A stretch of 20,232 bases of DNA from DALYJJ01 sp031969915 (GCA_031969915.1 DALYJJ010000112.1:1-20232), one strand, 5' to 3'. Positions 7,242 to 15,212 are shown, counted from the first letter of the stretch. Notes: generated from the sequence alone by a model not told the origin. A program made the numbers and translations.

Positions 7242-7517
7242 TCAGGCCGCCTTGACGCGCGTTTCGTTCTTTACGGCCTTGACGCCCTTTACTTTCTTGG
7301 CGACCTTGTCGACCTTCTGGCGGATCTTCTCGGTCCGCACTTCGCCGCGCACGGTCACGACGCCGTCCTTGACGTCCACCTCGAGCGCGCCGCCCTTGAC
7401 CTCCGGATCGTTGGCCAGCCGCTGCCGCACCAGGTCGTAGATCTCATCGTCGCTGTGCACCTTCTGGGCAGCCAACACGAGCGGCGCCAGCGCGGTCAGG
7501 AAAACTCTGCGTTTCAT
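7242..7517 (-). CDS. BON-domain exported small protein
   Basis: The 91-residue product has an N-terminal signal-like segment (MKRRVFLTALAPLVLAAQ) and then one BON domain (about 22-88). It has the typical helix (DEIYDLVRQRLAND), the strand pair VDVKDGVVTVRGEV around the conserved Gly, and a final helix-strand with VKGVKAVKNE. BON domains bind phospholipid surfaces and occur in periplasmic proteins such as OsmY, so a periplasmic role at the membrane is likely. It starts inside the era stop (ATGA overlap at 7514-7517) and is the last gene of the phoH-ybeY-corC-era operon. The signal peptide could also be read as a lipid-free membrane anchor. Confidence 0.85.
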   Translation of the reverse strand: MKRRVFLTALAPLVLAAQKVHSDDEIYDLVRQRLANDPEVKGGALEVDVKDGVVTVRGEVRTEKIRQKVDKVAKKVKGVKAVKNETRVKAA

Positions 7518-8431
7518 TCTTCCGTGCTCCCGAGACCGGCCATCGAACGCCAGTCTAGCTCATTCAAGAACGGCTCGCTATCGCGCCAGCGGGGGCGCAC
7601 TTTCACGAACAACTCGAGATAAACCTTCCGGCCGAGCAGCGTCTCAATCTCCCGCCGCGCGGCCGTTCCCACGGCCTTCAGCATCGCTCCACCCTGGCCG
7701 ATGACGATCTTCTTCTGCCCCTCGCGCTCCACATAGACGGTGGCCAGGATCCGCGTCAGCTTCTCTGTTTCCTCCCACTTGTCAACCATCACCGCCGAAG
7801 CGTGGGGGACCTCCTGGCGCGTGCCGAGGAGGATCTGTTCGCGAATCAGTTCCGCGGCCAGGAATCGCTCCGGCTGGTCGGTAACGTAGTCTTCGGGAAA
7901 GTACGCGGGTCCCTCGGGCAGCCGCTCCAGAATCAGGCGCTTCAACTCCGGGAGGTTTTCGCCCGTGAGCGCGGAGACCGGCACGTACGCCTCAAAGGGA
8001 AACAGCTCGCGATACCTCTCCAGGACGGGGAGCAGCCGGTTCTTGTCTTTCACCCGGTCGATCTTGTTCGCCACCAGGAAAATGGGCGTCTCCGCGCGGC
8101 GCAGGATGTCGACCGCCTGCGCATCGTCTTCGGCGAAGGGAGCCGAGGCGTCGGCCACGTAGAGCAGCAGATCGCGACCGTCGAGTGCTGCGCGCACCGC
8201 CTCCATCATGCGCCGGTTGAGCGGGTTGTCCGAGCGGTGAATGCCCGGCGTGTCGAGGAAGACCGCCTGTGCGCCGGGTTCGCTGAGGACGCCCTGAATG
8301 GACGTGCGGGTGGTCTGGGGCTTATCCGCGACAATCGCCAGCTTCTGCCCGACAAGCGCATTCAGCAGCGTCGACTTGCCGGCGTTCGGCCGTCCGGCGA
8401 TGGAAACGAAACCGCTCCTATGCGCGCTCAT
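7514..8431 (-). CDS. era: GTPase Era, 16S rRNA-binding ribosome assembly factor
   Basis: This 305-residue protein has all GTPase signatures: G1 GRPNAGKS at 13-20, switch I with KPQTTRTSI (37-45), G3 DTPG at 60-63, G4 NKID at 122-125 and G5 SAL at 153-155. A C-terminal KH domain (about 220-295) follows with VIGQGGAMLKAVG and the closing VYLELFVKVRPRWRD. Era binds the 3' end of 16S rRNA and acts in 30S maturation in the cytoplasm. Length and layout are normal for the family. Its ATG lies within the end of the corC gene (14-bp overlap) and its stop overlaps the BON start, so it is translated as part of the operon. In many bacteria era sits next to ybeY, phoH and corC, as here. Confidence 0.97.
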   Translation of the reverse strand: MSAHRSGFVSIAGRPNAGKSTLLNALVGQKLAIVADKPQTTRTSIQGVLSEPGAQAVFLDTPGIHRSDNPLNRRMMEAVRAALDGRDLLLYVADASAPFAEDDAQAVDILRRAETPIFLVANKIDRVKDKNRLLPVLERYRELFPFEAYVPVSALTGENLPELKRLILERLPEGPAYFPEDYVTDQPERFLAAELIREQILLGTRQEVPHASAVMVDKWEETEKLTRILATVYVEREGQKKIVIGQGGAMLKAVGTAARREIETLLGRKVYLELFVKVRPRWRDSEPFLNELDWRSMAGLGSTEE

Positions 8432-9732
8432 CGGCCTTTCCGTTCTCTCCGTTGCTTTTCGGCGGAACCTTGGAGATACGCACTCTCTCCACGCGCATCT
8501 CGTTTCCGGCCAGAACCTCCAGGCGCAGGCCTCCGCGTTCCACGGATTCGCCCGCCGAAGGCACCCGGCCGGCCCATTCCGTCACCATTCCGCCCNNNNN
8601 NNNNNNNNNNNNNNNNNNNNNNNGTGGACTCGATTTCCGCTTCCGGCCGGAAGCCGATGAGGTCTTCCAGGTGATCCACGTCGAAGCTGCCTGAGACAAC
8701 AAACGATCCACTCGCCTCCACCGTCACGTCGCGCGCCGGCTCATGTTCGTCGCGGATCTCGCCGAGGATCTCTTCCACCAGGTCTTCCATCGTCGCCAAT
8801 CCCGCCGTGTTGCCGTATTCATCCACCACCATGACCATATGCAGGCCGCCGGTCTGCATCTCTTTCAGCAGGTCGGCGCCGGACTTGGTCTCCGGCACGA
8901 ACTTGATGGGACGCACCAACTCGCGCACCAGCCTCCGCTTGCGGCGCTGCTCGTCGCTTTCGAACATCATGTCCTTCACGTGCACGAAACCGACGATCTT
9001 GTCGATGGTCCGGTCGAACACGGGAATGCGCGAGTATTGCTCGTGGAAGACCAGTTGGCGCAGATCTTCGAGCGTGCGGTCGTGGGCGATGGCCACGATG
9101 TTCGGCCGGGCGGTCATCACCTCGCGGACCTGCTTGTCACCGAAGGCCACCACGCTCTGAATGAGCTTCCGGTCTTCCTCCTCGATGATCCCTTCCTCCG
9201 TGCCGGCGTCGATCAGCGCCTCGATGTGTTCGCTGGGATCGGAGGACTGTTCGGCCGCTTCCGCGCCCCCCCGCAACTCGGCCAACGACTGAAAGAGGTC
9301 GAGGGTCCAAACCAGCGGCTTCATGGCAAAGGCCAGCGCCCGGAGCAGCGGCACGACGGGCCCGGCCCAGCGCCCCGAGGTCCGCTTGTAGAGCGTGGGA
9401 GGCGTGACGTAGCAGGCCACGACCATGCCCAGCCACGCCAGCAAACCCGCTTCCAGGAACGTCTGCCAGAGCGGGGCGTTGTGTCCCGCCACAATCGCGA
9501 ACATCACCACGCCGAACAAAACCAAGCTGGTATGTTTCAGCAGCGAAAAGGTAAGAATCCCCGCGTCGCCCTTGAGCCCGAGACGGCCTTCCAGGTGTTC
9601 CTTGAAATGTTCCAGGGCGGCCGACTCCCTGGTCCGCAGGCGCACGGACTCAAGGTACAGCAATTGAATGTACGTGCCCAGGCAGAGCACGGCGGCCAGC
9701 AGGACGGCGGAAACGATGAGCAGCGGCGTCAT
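8418..9732 (-). CDS. CorC/HlyC-family CBS-domain membrane protein, interrupted by an assembly gap
   Basis: Starting at ATG 9732 (ATGA overlap with the ybeY stop), the protein has a membrane anchor (LLIVSAVLLAAVLCLGTYIQ) and further hydrophobic segments (LVLFGVVMFAIVAG, LLAWLGMVVACYVTP) like CNNM/DUF21 proteins. A pair of CBS domains follows (about residues 185-330; VFGVHVKDMMF-type regions appear as VGFVHVKDMMF, then MVVDEYGNTAGLATMEDLVEE). The C-terminal CorC/HlyC transporter-associated domain (GGMVTEWAGRVP, GGLRLEVLAGNEMRVERV) ends at TAG 8418-8420. The family is implicated in divalent cation (Mg/Co) transport or tolerance. A run of 28 N at 8596-8623 lies just before the last domain. The frame that matches the family on the start side and the one on the end side differ by one base, so the true gap length must be a multiple of three, not 28. 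The gene itself is probably intact. Confidence 0.85.
8596..8623. other. Assembly gap (28 N) inside the corC/hlyC gene
   Basis: The bases are undetermined. On the minus strand, the frame upstream of the gap ends with FRPEAEIES and the family-like frame downstream resumes with GGMVTEWAGRVP. These are two parts of one domain, but they are out of phase across 28 bases, so the written gap size is not the real one. Confidence 0.95.
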
Positions 9733-10175
9733 GCCCCGGCTCTCTCGATCAAGCCGCCGGGGAGGCCGAGTTTTTCCCGCCACCGGCGTTCGGCGAGCGC
9801 CATCTTGCCGCGATCGCGCTCGTGGTCCATGCCCATCAGGTGCAGCACGCCGTGCAGCAACAGAATGCAGATCTCGGTCTCCACCGGGTGTCCATACTCG
9901 GCGGCCTGCGCGCGGGCGCGATCGGCGGAGATGGCGATCTCGCCCAGCGAGCCGGAGCCGGGCTCGGGGAAGGAGAGGACGTCGGTCGCATAGTCCTTGC
10001 CCAGGAACTCGCGGTTCAACCGGCGCAGTTCCGCGTCGTCGGAGATCAGGCAGGTGTACGGCGCACCGGAAACCTGTTGGCGCACCGTCCGGGCGAAGGC
10101 GGCCACAGCCGCGCGGCGCAGGTCCCGCGGAGCGCGACGGTAGATCACTAGCGGAGGTTGCTCGCCGGAGTCCAT
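9729..10175 (-). CDS. ybeY: Endoribonuclease YbeY (rRNA maturation factor)
   Basis: The 148-residue protein carries the metal-binding signature HGVLHLMGMDH with His108, His112 and His118 coordinating zinc, preceded by the usual DYATDVLSFP and GEIAIS blocks. YbeY is a single-strand-specific RNase in the cytoplasm needed for 16S rRNA 3'-end maturation and ribosome quality control. Length and motif order are normal. Its ATG at 10175 is two bases after the phoH stop, and its TGA overlaps the corC ATG, so coupling within the operon is expected. Confidence 0.96.
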   Translation of the reverse strand: MDSGEQPPLVIYRRAPRDLRRAAVAAFARTVRQQVSGAPYTCLISDDAELRRLNREFLGKDYATDVLSFPEPGSGSLGEIAISADRARAQAAEYGHPVETEICILLLHGVLHLMGMDHERDRGKMALAERRWREKLGLPGGLIERAGA

Positions 10176-10177
10176 AA

Positions 10178-11227
10178 TCAGGCGCCGGGCGCTTCCAGTT
10201 CGCCAGGCGCGGCGTCCGGAGCGGCGGGCGGCCCGTCCGGCGCGGGCGCGTCCGGGACCAGACGCAGCGAAAGCTGGCGCGCGGAGGCGTCGTTGAACTT
10301 CTCGTACGCTTTCACGATCCGCTGCACCAGCGAATGGCGCACCACGTCTTTGTCGTCGAAATAGACGAAGCTGATGCCCTCCACCCCGCGCAGCACATCG
10401 ATGGCGTCCAGCAGGCCGCTCTTCCGTCCCAGCGGAAGGTCGATCTGCGTGATGTCGCCGGTCACTACCATCTTCGAATTGAAGCCCACGCGGGTGAGCA
10501 CCATTTTCATCTGCTCGGCGGTTGAGTTCTGCGCCTCGTCCAGGATGATAAAGCTGTCGTTGAGCGTGCGCCCCCGCATGAACGCAATCGGCGCCACCTC
10601 GATCACATTCCGCTCAAGCAGCTTCTCTACTTTATCGGAATCCAGCATGTCGTAGAGCGCATCGTAGAGCGGCCGCAGATAGGGGTCCACTTTCTCCTGG
10701 AGCGTTCCCGGCAGAAAGCCCAGCTTCTCGCCCGCTTCCACCGCCGGACGGGTGAGAATGATCCGCGCCACGCGTTTCGCCAGATACGCCGACACCGCCA
10801 TCGCCACCGCCAGGTAGGTCTTACCCGTGCCCGCCGGACCGACGCCGAACACCATGTCGTTGCGCTCAATCACGTCCAGGTACTTGCGCTGATTGAGTGT
10901 CTTCGGAGCCAGCACTTTCTTGCCGAAACTGCGCTGCCTGCCGCTTTCCACCAGGCCGCGAAGCGAGGTGTCCCCATCCGAGGTCACTACCCGGAGGTAA
11001 CTGTTCAGGTCGCCGTTGTTGAAGACGTGCCCCTCGCGGATAAGCGAGAAGTAGTCGTCGAGGATCCTTCCGGCGCGCGAGGTGGCCCGCTCGTCACCCT
11101 CGATCTCGAGAGAGTCGTTGAGCAGCCTCGTCGTCACGCCGAGGTTGTCCTCTAAAACACGGATGTTCTCATCGCGGGTCCCGAAAAGGGATTCAATCCC
11201 GCGGCTGATCTGCACGGAGAGTTTCAT
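10178..11227 (-). CDS. phoH: PhoH-like P-loop ATPase (PhoL/YbeZ type)
   Basis: This 349-residue protein has the PhoH signatures: Walker A GPAGTGKT at 130-137, Walker B FIILDEAQN at about 226-234, and GVEGISFVYFDDKDVVRH near the end of the ATPase domain. An N-terminal extension of about 110 residues is typical of the YbeZ/PhoL type found before ybeY. The last 30 residues are Pro/Ala-rich and probably disordered. The family is a putative RNA-binding ATPase or helicase-like partner of YbeY in rRNA processing. It is the first gene of the minus-strand operon. No convincing ribosome site or promoter could be identified in the bases before its ATG at 11227. Confidence 0.95.
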   Translation of the reverse strand: MKLSVQISRGIESLFGTRDENIRVLEDNLGVTTRLLNDSLEIEGDERATSRAGRILDDYFSLIREGHVFNNGDLNSYLRVVTSDGDTSLRGLVESGRQRSFGKKVLAPKTLNQRKYLDVIERNDMVFGVGPAGTGKTYLAVAMAVSAYLAKRVARIILTRPAVEAGEKLGFLPGTLQEKVDPYLRPLYDALYDMLDSDKVEKLLERNVIEVAPIAFMRGRTLNDSFIILDEAQNSTAEQMKMVLTRVGFNSKMVVTGDITQIDLPLGRKSGLLDAIDVLRGVEGISFVYFDDKDVVRHSLVQRIVKAYEKFNDASARQLSLRLVPDAPAPDGPPAAPDAAPGELEAPGA

Positions 11228-11310
11228 TCGTCAGGCAATCGGGTGATCACGGATGCCATGCGCAAGGGCACGGAATGAAAGCGGTGAAGGTGTGCTGGCG
11301 GAACAAAGCA

Positions 11311-11374
11311 GGGACAGGGTGGCTTACCAGAATCGCCGATCCGCGCGCGCGGAACGATCTCACCATCCTGTCCC
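11311..11374. terminator. Large inverted repeat downstream of the sigma factor gene (possible terminator)
   Basis: GGGACAGGGTGG (11311-11322) pairs with CCATCCTGTCCC (11363-11374) over 12 positions with one wobble. Inside lie ATCG/CGAT (11332-11335, 11355-11358) and a perfect 12-bp palindrome CCGCGCGCGCGG (11341-11352). It starts about 55 bases past the sigma factor stop. On the minus strand the stem is followed by TGCTTTGTTC, only a weak T-tract, so termination is uncertain. It could equally be a phoH leader element. Confidence 0.4.
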
Positions 11375-11427
11375 AGAGTACCTCAGGAGGGGCGTAAATG
11401 CAACGATGTATTGGGTTTGTAACTAGC

Positions 11428-12063
11428 CTAGCCCCGCGAAAGGCCCGGCAGCAGGGTCGCCGGCCCAAGCCGGCCGGCGTGCTTCTCCATGCGCGCACGC
11501 AGTTCCGTGCGTGCCCGTAGCAGCCGGCTCTTCGCCGCCGCCACTGAGATTCCCAGCCGTTCGGCCACGTCCGGCATCGGCAACTGCTCCACGTCGCGAA
11601 GCAGAAACACACTCCGCAGCAGCGGCGGAATGCGCCGGATCTCCTTGTGCAGGACCTCGGCGACCTCGTGGCGGCCGAGCATCTCCTCGGGCGAATCCGT
11701 CCGATCCGGCAGTTCGAGAGTCCCCACTTCGTCCCCGATCATTGCGTCGTCGATATAGAGGAACTTCGCGCGCCGCGTCTGCCGCAACCGCATCAGGCAC
11801 TGGTTCACGACGATGCGCGTCAGCCACGTTGAGAACTTCGCGTCTTTCTGAAACTGCCCGATGTGCTCAAAGGCTTTCCAGCATGCATTCTGCACTTCGT
11901 CTTCCGCGTCGGACTGATCCCGGAGTATCGAAAGCGCGAGTTTCTTGCAAGAATTGTAGTGGCGCTGGATCAATTCGGCGAAGGCACGGTCGTCACCTTG
12001 CTGCGCAAAGTTGACCAGTTCGTCATCGGCGAACGACCCGAACTGTGTGTGCTGGTTTTGCAT
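11428..12063 (-). CDS. RNA polymerase ECF-type sigma factor
   Basis: The 211-residue product has sigma region 2 at about 15-85 (DDELVNFAQQGDDRAFAELI, then SDAEDEVQNACWKAF and the FSTWLTRIVVN DNA-melting segment). It has sigma region 4 at about 130-185 (LRSVFLLRDVEQLPMPDVAE, then the helix-turn-helix RLGISVAAAKSRLLRARTELR). Regions 1 and 3 are missing, as in group 4 ECF factors. The ATG at 12063 has a purine-rich ribosome site (AAGGAAGAGGGG) just upstream; a TTG at 12087 is possible but less likely. ECF factors redirect polymerase to envelope-stress or other regulons. No anti-sigma gene is next to it: downstream is phoH and upstream a divergent XRE-cupin regulator. The target genes are unknown. 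Confidence 0.93.
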   Translation of the reverse strand: MQNQHTQFGSFADDELVNFAQQGDDRAFAELIQRHYNSCKKLALSILRDQSDAEDEVQNACWKAFEHIGQFQKDAKFSTWLTRIVVNQCLMRLRQTRRAKFLYIDDAMIGDEVGTLELPDRTDSPEEMLGRHEVAEVLHKEIRRIPPLLRSVFLLRDVEQLPMPDVAERLGISVAAAKSRLLRARTELRARMEKHAGRLGPATLLPGLSRG

Positions 12064-12208
12064 CTGGCCCCTCTTCCTTGAGTCCAATAGACGATCTATG
12101 AACGACGTTACCAGGGGCGATGGGGCAAAGCCAGAGGCTACGGAAAGTCATTTCAGCAGGGAAGAAAGTTTAGCCTGTGAATTAACCTCTGATAAAGTAG
12201 ACTTTGGC

Positions 12209-12823
12209 ATGACTGAATATCGGGAGACCAGTGAGGAGACCGTTCGACGTGTCCTCTCCTCCTACGAGCTGGGCCGCAAGCTCCGCCAGCTCCGCCTCCG
12301 CAAGAAGATTGCGCTGGTCGATCTCGGCAAGCACACCGGCCTTTCGGCGTCCATGCTGTCGCAGCTCGAAAACGGGAAGCTGATTCCCACGCTGCCCACC
12401 CTGGCGCGCATCGCCATGGTGTTCGACGTGGGCATCGACCACTTCTTCTCCGACCGGAAGAAGCGTTCGCTGTTTTCGATCATCCGGGCCGGCGAGCGCA
12501 TGCGCTTCCCGGAGCGAGCCGATTCGCCGGTGCCCCAGTTCTTCTTCGAATGCCTGGCCTTCTCCGCGCAGGATAAGAGCCTGCAGGCATACCTGGCCGA
12601 GTTCCCGCGCCGCGAGGCGGAAGAAATCGTGGCCCACTTTCACGACGGCGCGGAGTTCATGTTCGTGATCGAGGGCCAGTTGGCCATCCGCTACGGAGAC
12701 GAGGAGCACGTTCTCAAGGCGGGCGACAGCGTCTACTTCGATTCGTCGGAAGCGCACGGTTACCGCGGACTGGCCAAGACTCCGGCGAGGGCGCTGGTGG
12801 TGACCACACCGCCCCGACTGTAA
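12209..12823 (+). CDS. XRE-family transcriptional regulator with C-terminal cupin domain
   Basis: From ATG 12209 the protein has 204 residues. It begins with an XRE/lambda-repressor helix-turn-helix (about 20-75: ELGRKLRQLRLRKKIALVDL, then LSASMLSQLENGKLIPTLPT). A cupin_2 beta-barrel follows (about 110-200) with FHDGAEFMFVIEGQLAIRYG, GDSVYFDSSEAHGY and the spaced His/Glu/His metal ligands. Such fusions sense small molecules through the cupin and repress or activate nearby genes; the ligand is unknown. The frame is open back to ATG 12098. Neither start has a clear ribosome site, but the domain begins close to 12209. A weak promoter-like pair, TTTAGC (12169) and GATAAA (12191), would give an almost leaderless message. 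It is divergent from the ECF sigma gene, sharing a 145-bp regulatory gap. Confidence 0.85.
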   Translation: MTEYRETSEETVRRVLSSYELGRKLRQLRLRKKIALVDLGKHTGLSASMLSQLENGKLIPTLPTLARIAMVFDVGIDHFFSDRKKRSLFSIIRAGERMRFPERADSPVPQFFFECLAFSAQDKSLQAYLAEFPRREAEEIVAHFHDGAEFMFVIEGQLAIRYGDEEHVLKAGDSVYFDSSEAHGYRGLAKTPARALVVTTPPRL

Positions 12824-12866
12824 GATCTTCCACACATCGGCCCGGCGGTGTTGATACTGTATCGAG

Positions 12867-13310
12867 GTGACCATCGCCATCGCTGCCGACCACGCGGGGC
12901 TGCCGCTGAAGCAGGAATTGGCCGTCCGCCTCCAGAAGTCGGGGCGCGACGTCCTGGACCTGGGAGCCCATCAGTACGACCCCAACGACGACTACCCGGA
13001 CTTCGCGGTGGCGGTTGCCACGGCGCTGCTGGACGGGCGTGCGCAGCGGGGCATCCTGGTGTGCGGAAGCGGCGTCGGGGTGACCATCGCGGCCAACAAG
13101 TTTCGCGGCATCCGCGCCTGCCTGTGCCACGACACCTATTCGGCGCACCAGGGCGTGGAGCATGACAACATGAACGTGCTGGTGCTGGGCAGCCGGGTGA
13201 TTGGGCCGGCCCTGGCGTGGGACCTGGTGAACGACTTTCTGGACGCCGAGTTCAGCGGCGAGGACCGGCATATCCGGCGGCTCACCAAGATCCAGGCGCT
13301 TGAAACCTAA
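12867..13310 (+). CDS. rpiB: Ribose-5-phosphate isomerase B (RpiB/LacA family)
   Basis: The 147-residue protein shows the family pattern: IAIAADHAG at the start (Asp8, His9), LDLGAH, DYPDFA, the catalytic Cys66 in VCGSGVGVTIAANK, and HDNMNVLVLGSRVIG. It interconverts ribose-5-phosphate and ribulose-5-phosphate in the pentose phosphate pathway in the cytoplasm. Translation starts at GTG 12867. No strong ribosome site is seen, only a short AGG adjacent to the start. A small perfect dyad GATAC-T-GTATC (12853-12863) sits just upstream. The gene lies 43 bp after the XRE-cupin gene and 32 bp before the LolA-like gene, in the same direction. Confidence 0.95.
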   Translation: MTIAIAADHAGLPLKQELAVRLQKSGRDVLDLGAHQYDPNDDYPDFAVAVATALLDGRAQRGILVCGSGVGVTIAANKFRGIRACLCHDTYSAHQGVEHDNMNVLVLGSRVIGPALAWDLVNDFLDAEFSGEDRHIRRLTKIQALET

Positions 13311-13342
13311 ACGTTTTCCGGCCCGGCGGCGTCAGTACCTGT

Positions 13343-14005
13343 GTGACTCGGATTCTGCCTTGGGCGCTTCTCTGGGCGGCTGGTGCGGCGTGCGCGCAAG
13401 CGAACCCGGACCCGGCGCTGAAGAAGCTGCTCAGCCTGGTGGAGCGCCGGTACAACTCCGCGCGAACCATCCAAGTCGAATTCGAGCAATCGGTTACGGC
13501 CCCCGGGCGGCCGCGGCGGACGGAGCGCGGGAGCCTCGCCCTGCGCAAGCCGGGCCGGATGCGCTGGGACTACTCCTCGCCCCAGGGCAAGCTGTTTCTC
13601 TCCGACGGCAAGCACCTCTACTTCTACTCGCCGGCCACCAACCGGGCCGAAAAGAGCAAGCTGAAGGAGAGTGAAGACCTGCGCGCGCCGCTCGCCTTCC
13701 TCCTGGGCAAGCTCGACTTCGACCGCGACTTCCGGAACTACCAGACCAGGATGGACCACGCGCTCACGGTCATCTCGGCGGAGCCGAAGAACAACCGGCT
13801 GCCGTATCGCGCGGTTGAGTTCACCGTGAGCGCCGCGGGCGAAATCCAGAAGCTGGCGGTCACCGGCCAGGACAACTCGATCTCGGAGTTCCGCTTCGAC
13901 GCCGAGCGCGTCAACGGGGCGGTGAACGACGCTCTGTTCAAGTTCCAGTTGCCGCCGGGCGCCCGCCTGGTGGAGACAGCCGCGACGGGCGAGGAGCAGC
14001 AATAA
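13343..14005 (+). CDS. LolA-family outer-membrane lipoprotein carrier protein
   Basis: Starting at GTG 13343, the 220-residue product has a signal peptide (ILPWALLWAAGAACAQA). The body is a LolA-like fold: an initial helix with the typical LVERRYNSARTIQVEFEQSV, the block RKPGRMRWDYSSPQGKLFLS, LYFYSPATNRAEK, and a C-terminal strand with ISEFRFDAERVNGAVNDALF and KFQLPPGARLVE. LolA ferries lipoproteins across the periplasm from LolCDE to the outer membrane. No strong ribosome site precedes the GTG. It is followed after 4 bp by pilC, so it may be co-transcribed with the pilus genes. It is a divergent family member, and the symbol lolA is not certain. Confidence 0.85.
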   Translation: MTRILPWALLWAAGAACAQANPDPALKKLLSLVERRYNSARTIQVEFEQSVTAPGRPRRTERGSLALRKPGRMRWDYSSPQGKLFLSDGKHLYFYSPATNRAEKSKLKESEDLRAPLAFLLGKLDFDRDFRNYQTRMDHALTVISAEPKNNRLPYRAVEFTVSAAGEIQKLAVTGQDNSISEFRFDAERVNGAVNDALFKFQLPPGARLVETAATGEEQQ

Positions 14006-14009
14006 GGCC

Positions 14010-15212
14010 ATGCCCGAGTTCGCGGTGAAATACGCCGACGCGCGGGGCGAGATCCGCCAGCAGGTGATCGAAGCGCCCTCCGAACAGGACCTGCGCGACC
14101 GCTACAACGCGCAGGGCTTCCTGGTGTATTCGATCCGCGCCCGGCAAGGCCTGGCGGGCATGGGGCCGCGCTCGCGCAAGCTGGACGTCGAGAAGTTTCT
14201 GATATTCAACCAGCAGTTCGTCACGCTGATCCGCGCCGGGCTGCCGATTCTGAAGGGCCTCGACCTGCTCGCCGACCGCCTCACCGACCCGAAGCTCGGC
14301 CGCCACATCAAGACGGTTCGCGACGAGGTGAAGCACGGCACGCTGCTCTCCGACGCCTTCGCCCGCCAGGGCGTGTTCCCGCCCATGTACGTCACCTCCG
14401 TGATGGCGGGCGAGAAGAGCGGATCGCTCGGGGAGGTGATGGAGCGCTACATCGCCTATCAGAAGCTCGCGCTTTCGGTGCGCAAGAAGCTGCTGCTGTC
14501 CCTGCTCTATCCGTCGCTGCTGATCGTGATGGTCATCGCGATGATCGTCTTCCTGGTGACCTACGTGGTGCCGAACTTCGCCCAGCTCTACGGATCGATG
14601 TCCGCGCAGTTGCCGGCCATGACGCAGATCCTGATTGCGGTGGGCACCACGGCGCGCAGCTACATCCTGGTGGGCGTGGCCGCGCTGGCCGGCCTGGGTG
14701 TGGCGTTCCGGCTGTGGGCGCGGGGCGAATCCGCGCAGTTGAAGATCGACGCCGTGAAACTGCGGCTGCCGGCTTTCGGCGAGATCTGGGTGAAGTACCA
14801 GGTGGCGCAGTTTTCGCGCGTGCTTTCGACGCTGTTGATCGGCGGCATACCGCTGGTGCAGGCGCTCGAGACGGCGGCCGAATCGCTCGGAACGCCGCTG
14901 CTCAAGAAGGCGCTGGAGAAGTCCAAGCGGATGGTGAAGGAAGGGCAGACGCTTTCCTCGAGCCTGGAGGCCACCAGGGTATTCCCCGGCCTCGCCATCG
15001 ACATGATCGAGGTGGGAGAATCCACCGGCGCGCTTCCCGCGATGCTGGGCAGCGTCGCGGAGTTCTATGAGGACGACGTCGCCACCCGCATGCAGGCTGT
15101 GCTCGCGCTGATCGAGCCGGCGATCATGATCTTTATGGGGATCTTCGTAGCCTTCGTACTGATCGCCCTCTACCTGCCCATCTTCTCGCTCGCCGACACG
15201 CTCCAGGGATGA
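14010..15212 (+). CDS. pilC: Type IV pilus/type II secretion inner-membrane platform protein (PilC/GspF family)
   Basis: The 400-residue protein has two tandem GspF domains (about 65-190 and 270-395). They include FLIFNQQFVTLIRAGLPILK, MAGEKSGSLGEVMERYIAYQ, and in the second copy FSRVLSTLLIGGIPLVQALE and IEVGESTGALPAMLGSVAEF. Hydrophobic segments lie near 170-195 (LLIVMVIAMIVFLVTYVVP), 212-235 and 370-395 (MIFMGIFVAFVLIALYLPIF). In type IV pilus and type II secretion systems it forms the inner-membrane base that couples the PilB ATPase to pilin assembly. ATG 14010 follows AAGG at short spacing, 4 bp after the LolA stop. Its TGA overlaps the pilB ATG by four bases. Confidence 0.95.
   Translation: MPEFAVKYADARGEIRQQVIEAPSEQDLRDRYNAQGFLVYSIRARQGLAGMGPRSRKLDVEKFLIFNQQFVTLIRAGLPILKGLDLLADRLTDPKLGRHIKTVRDEVKHGTLLSDAFARQGVFPPMYVTSVMAGEKSGSLGEVMERYIAYQKLALSVRKKLLLSLLYPSLLIVMVIAMIVFLVTYVVPNFAQLYGSMSAQLPAMTQILIAVGTTARSYILVGVAALAGLGVAFRLWARGESAQLKIDAVKLRLPAFGEIWVKYQVAQFSRVLSTLLIGGIPLVQALETAAESLGTPLLKKALEKSKRMVKEGQTLSSSLEATRVFPGLAIDMIEVGESTGALPAMLGSVAEFYEDDVATRMQAVLALIEPAIMIFMGIFVAFVLIALYLPIFSLADTLQG

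Noticed and set aside
8743..9993. A 416-codon open frame on the plus strand opposite corC and ybeY
   Set aside because: His/Gln/Arg-rich antisense shadow; the minus strand encodes recognised families with proper starts and overlaps.
11228..11427. A small gene between phoH and the sigma factor
   Set aside because: Short frames there have no recognisable composition or ribosome site; the region is better explained by the inverted repeat and leader sequence.
1873..12113. CGATCTATGAA occurring near 1873 and again near 12093, with loosely similar flanks (CGTT, CAGG)
   Set aside because: Exact 11-base matches are expected by chance dozens of times in 20 kb, and the two sites sit at different places relative to genes.
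12064..12120. GTAAC...GTCTA as an ECF-type promoter for the sigma gene (autoregulation)
   Set aside because: The spacing (about 13 bases between AAC and CGTC) is shorter than the 16-17 usual for ECF promoters.
12098..12208. ATG 12098 as the start of the XRE-cupin regulator
   Set aside because: The extra 37 residues are not domain-like and have no ribosome site. Kept only as an alternative.
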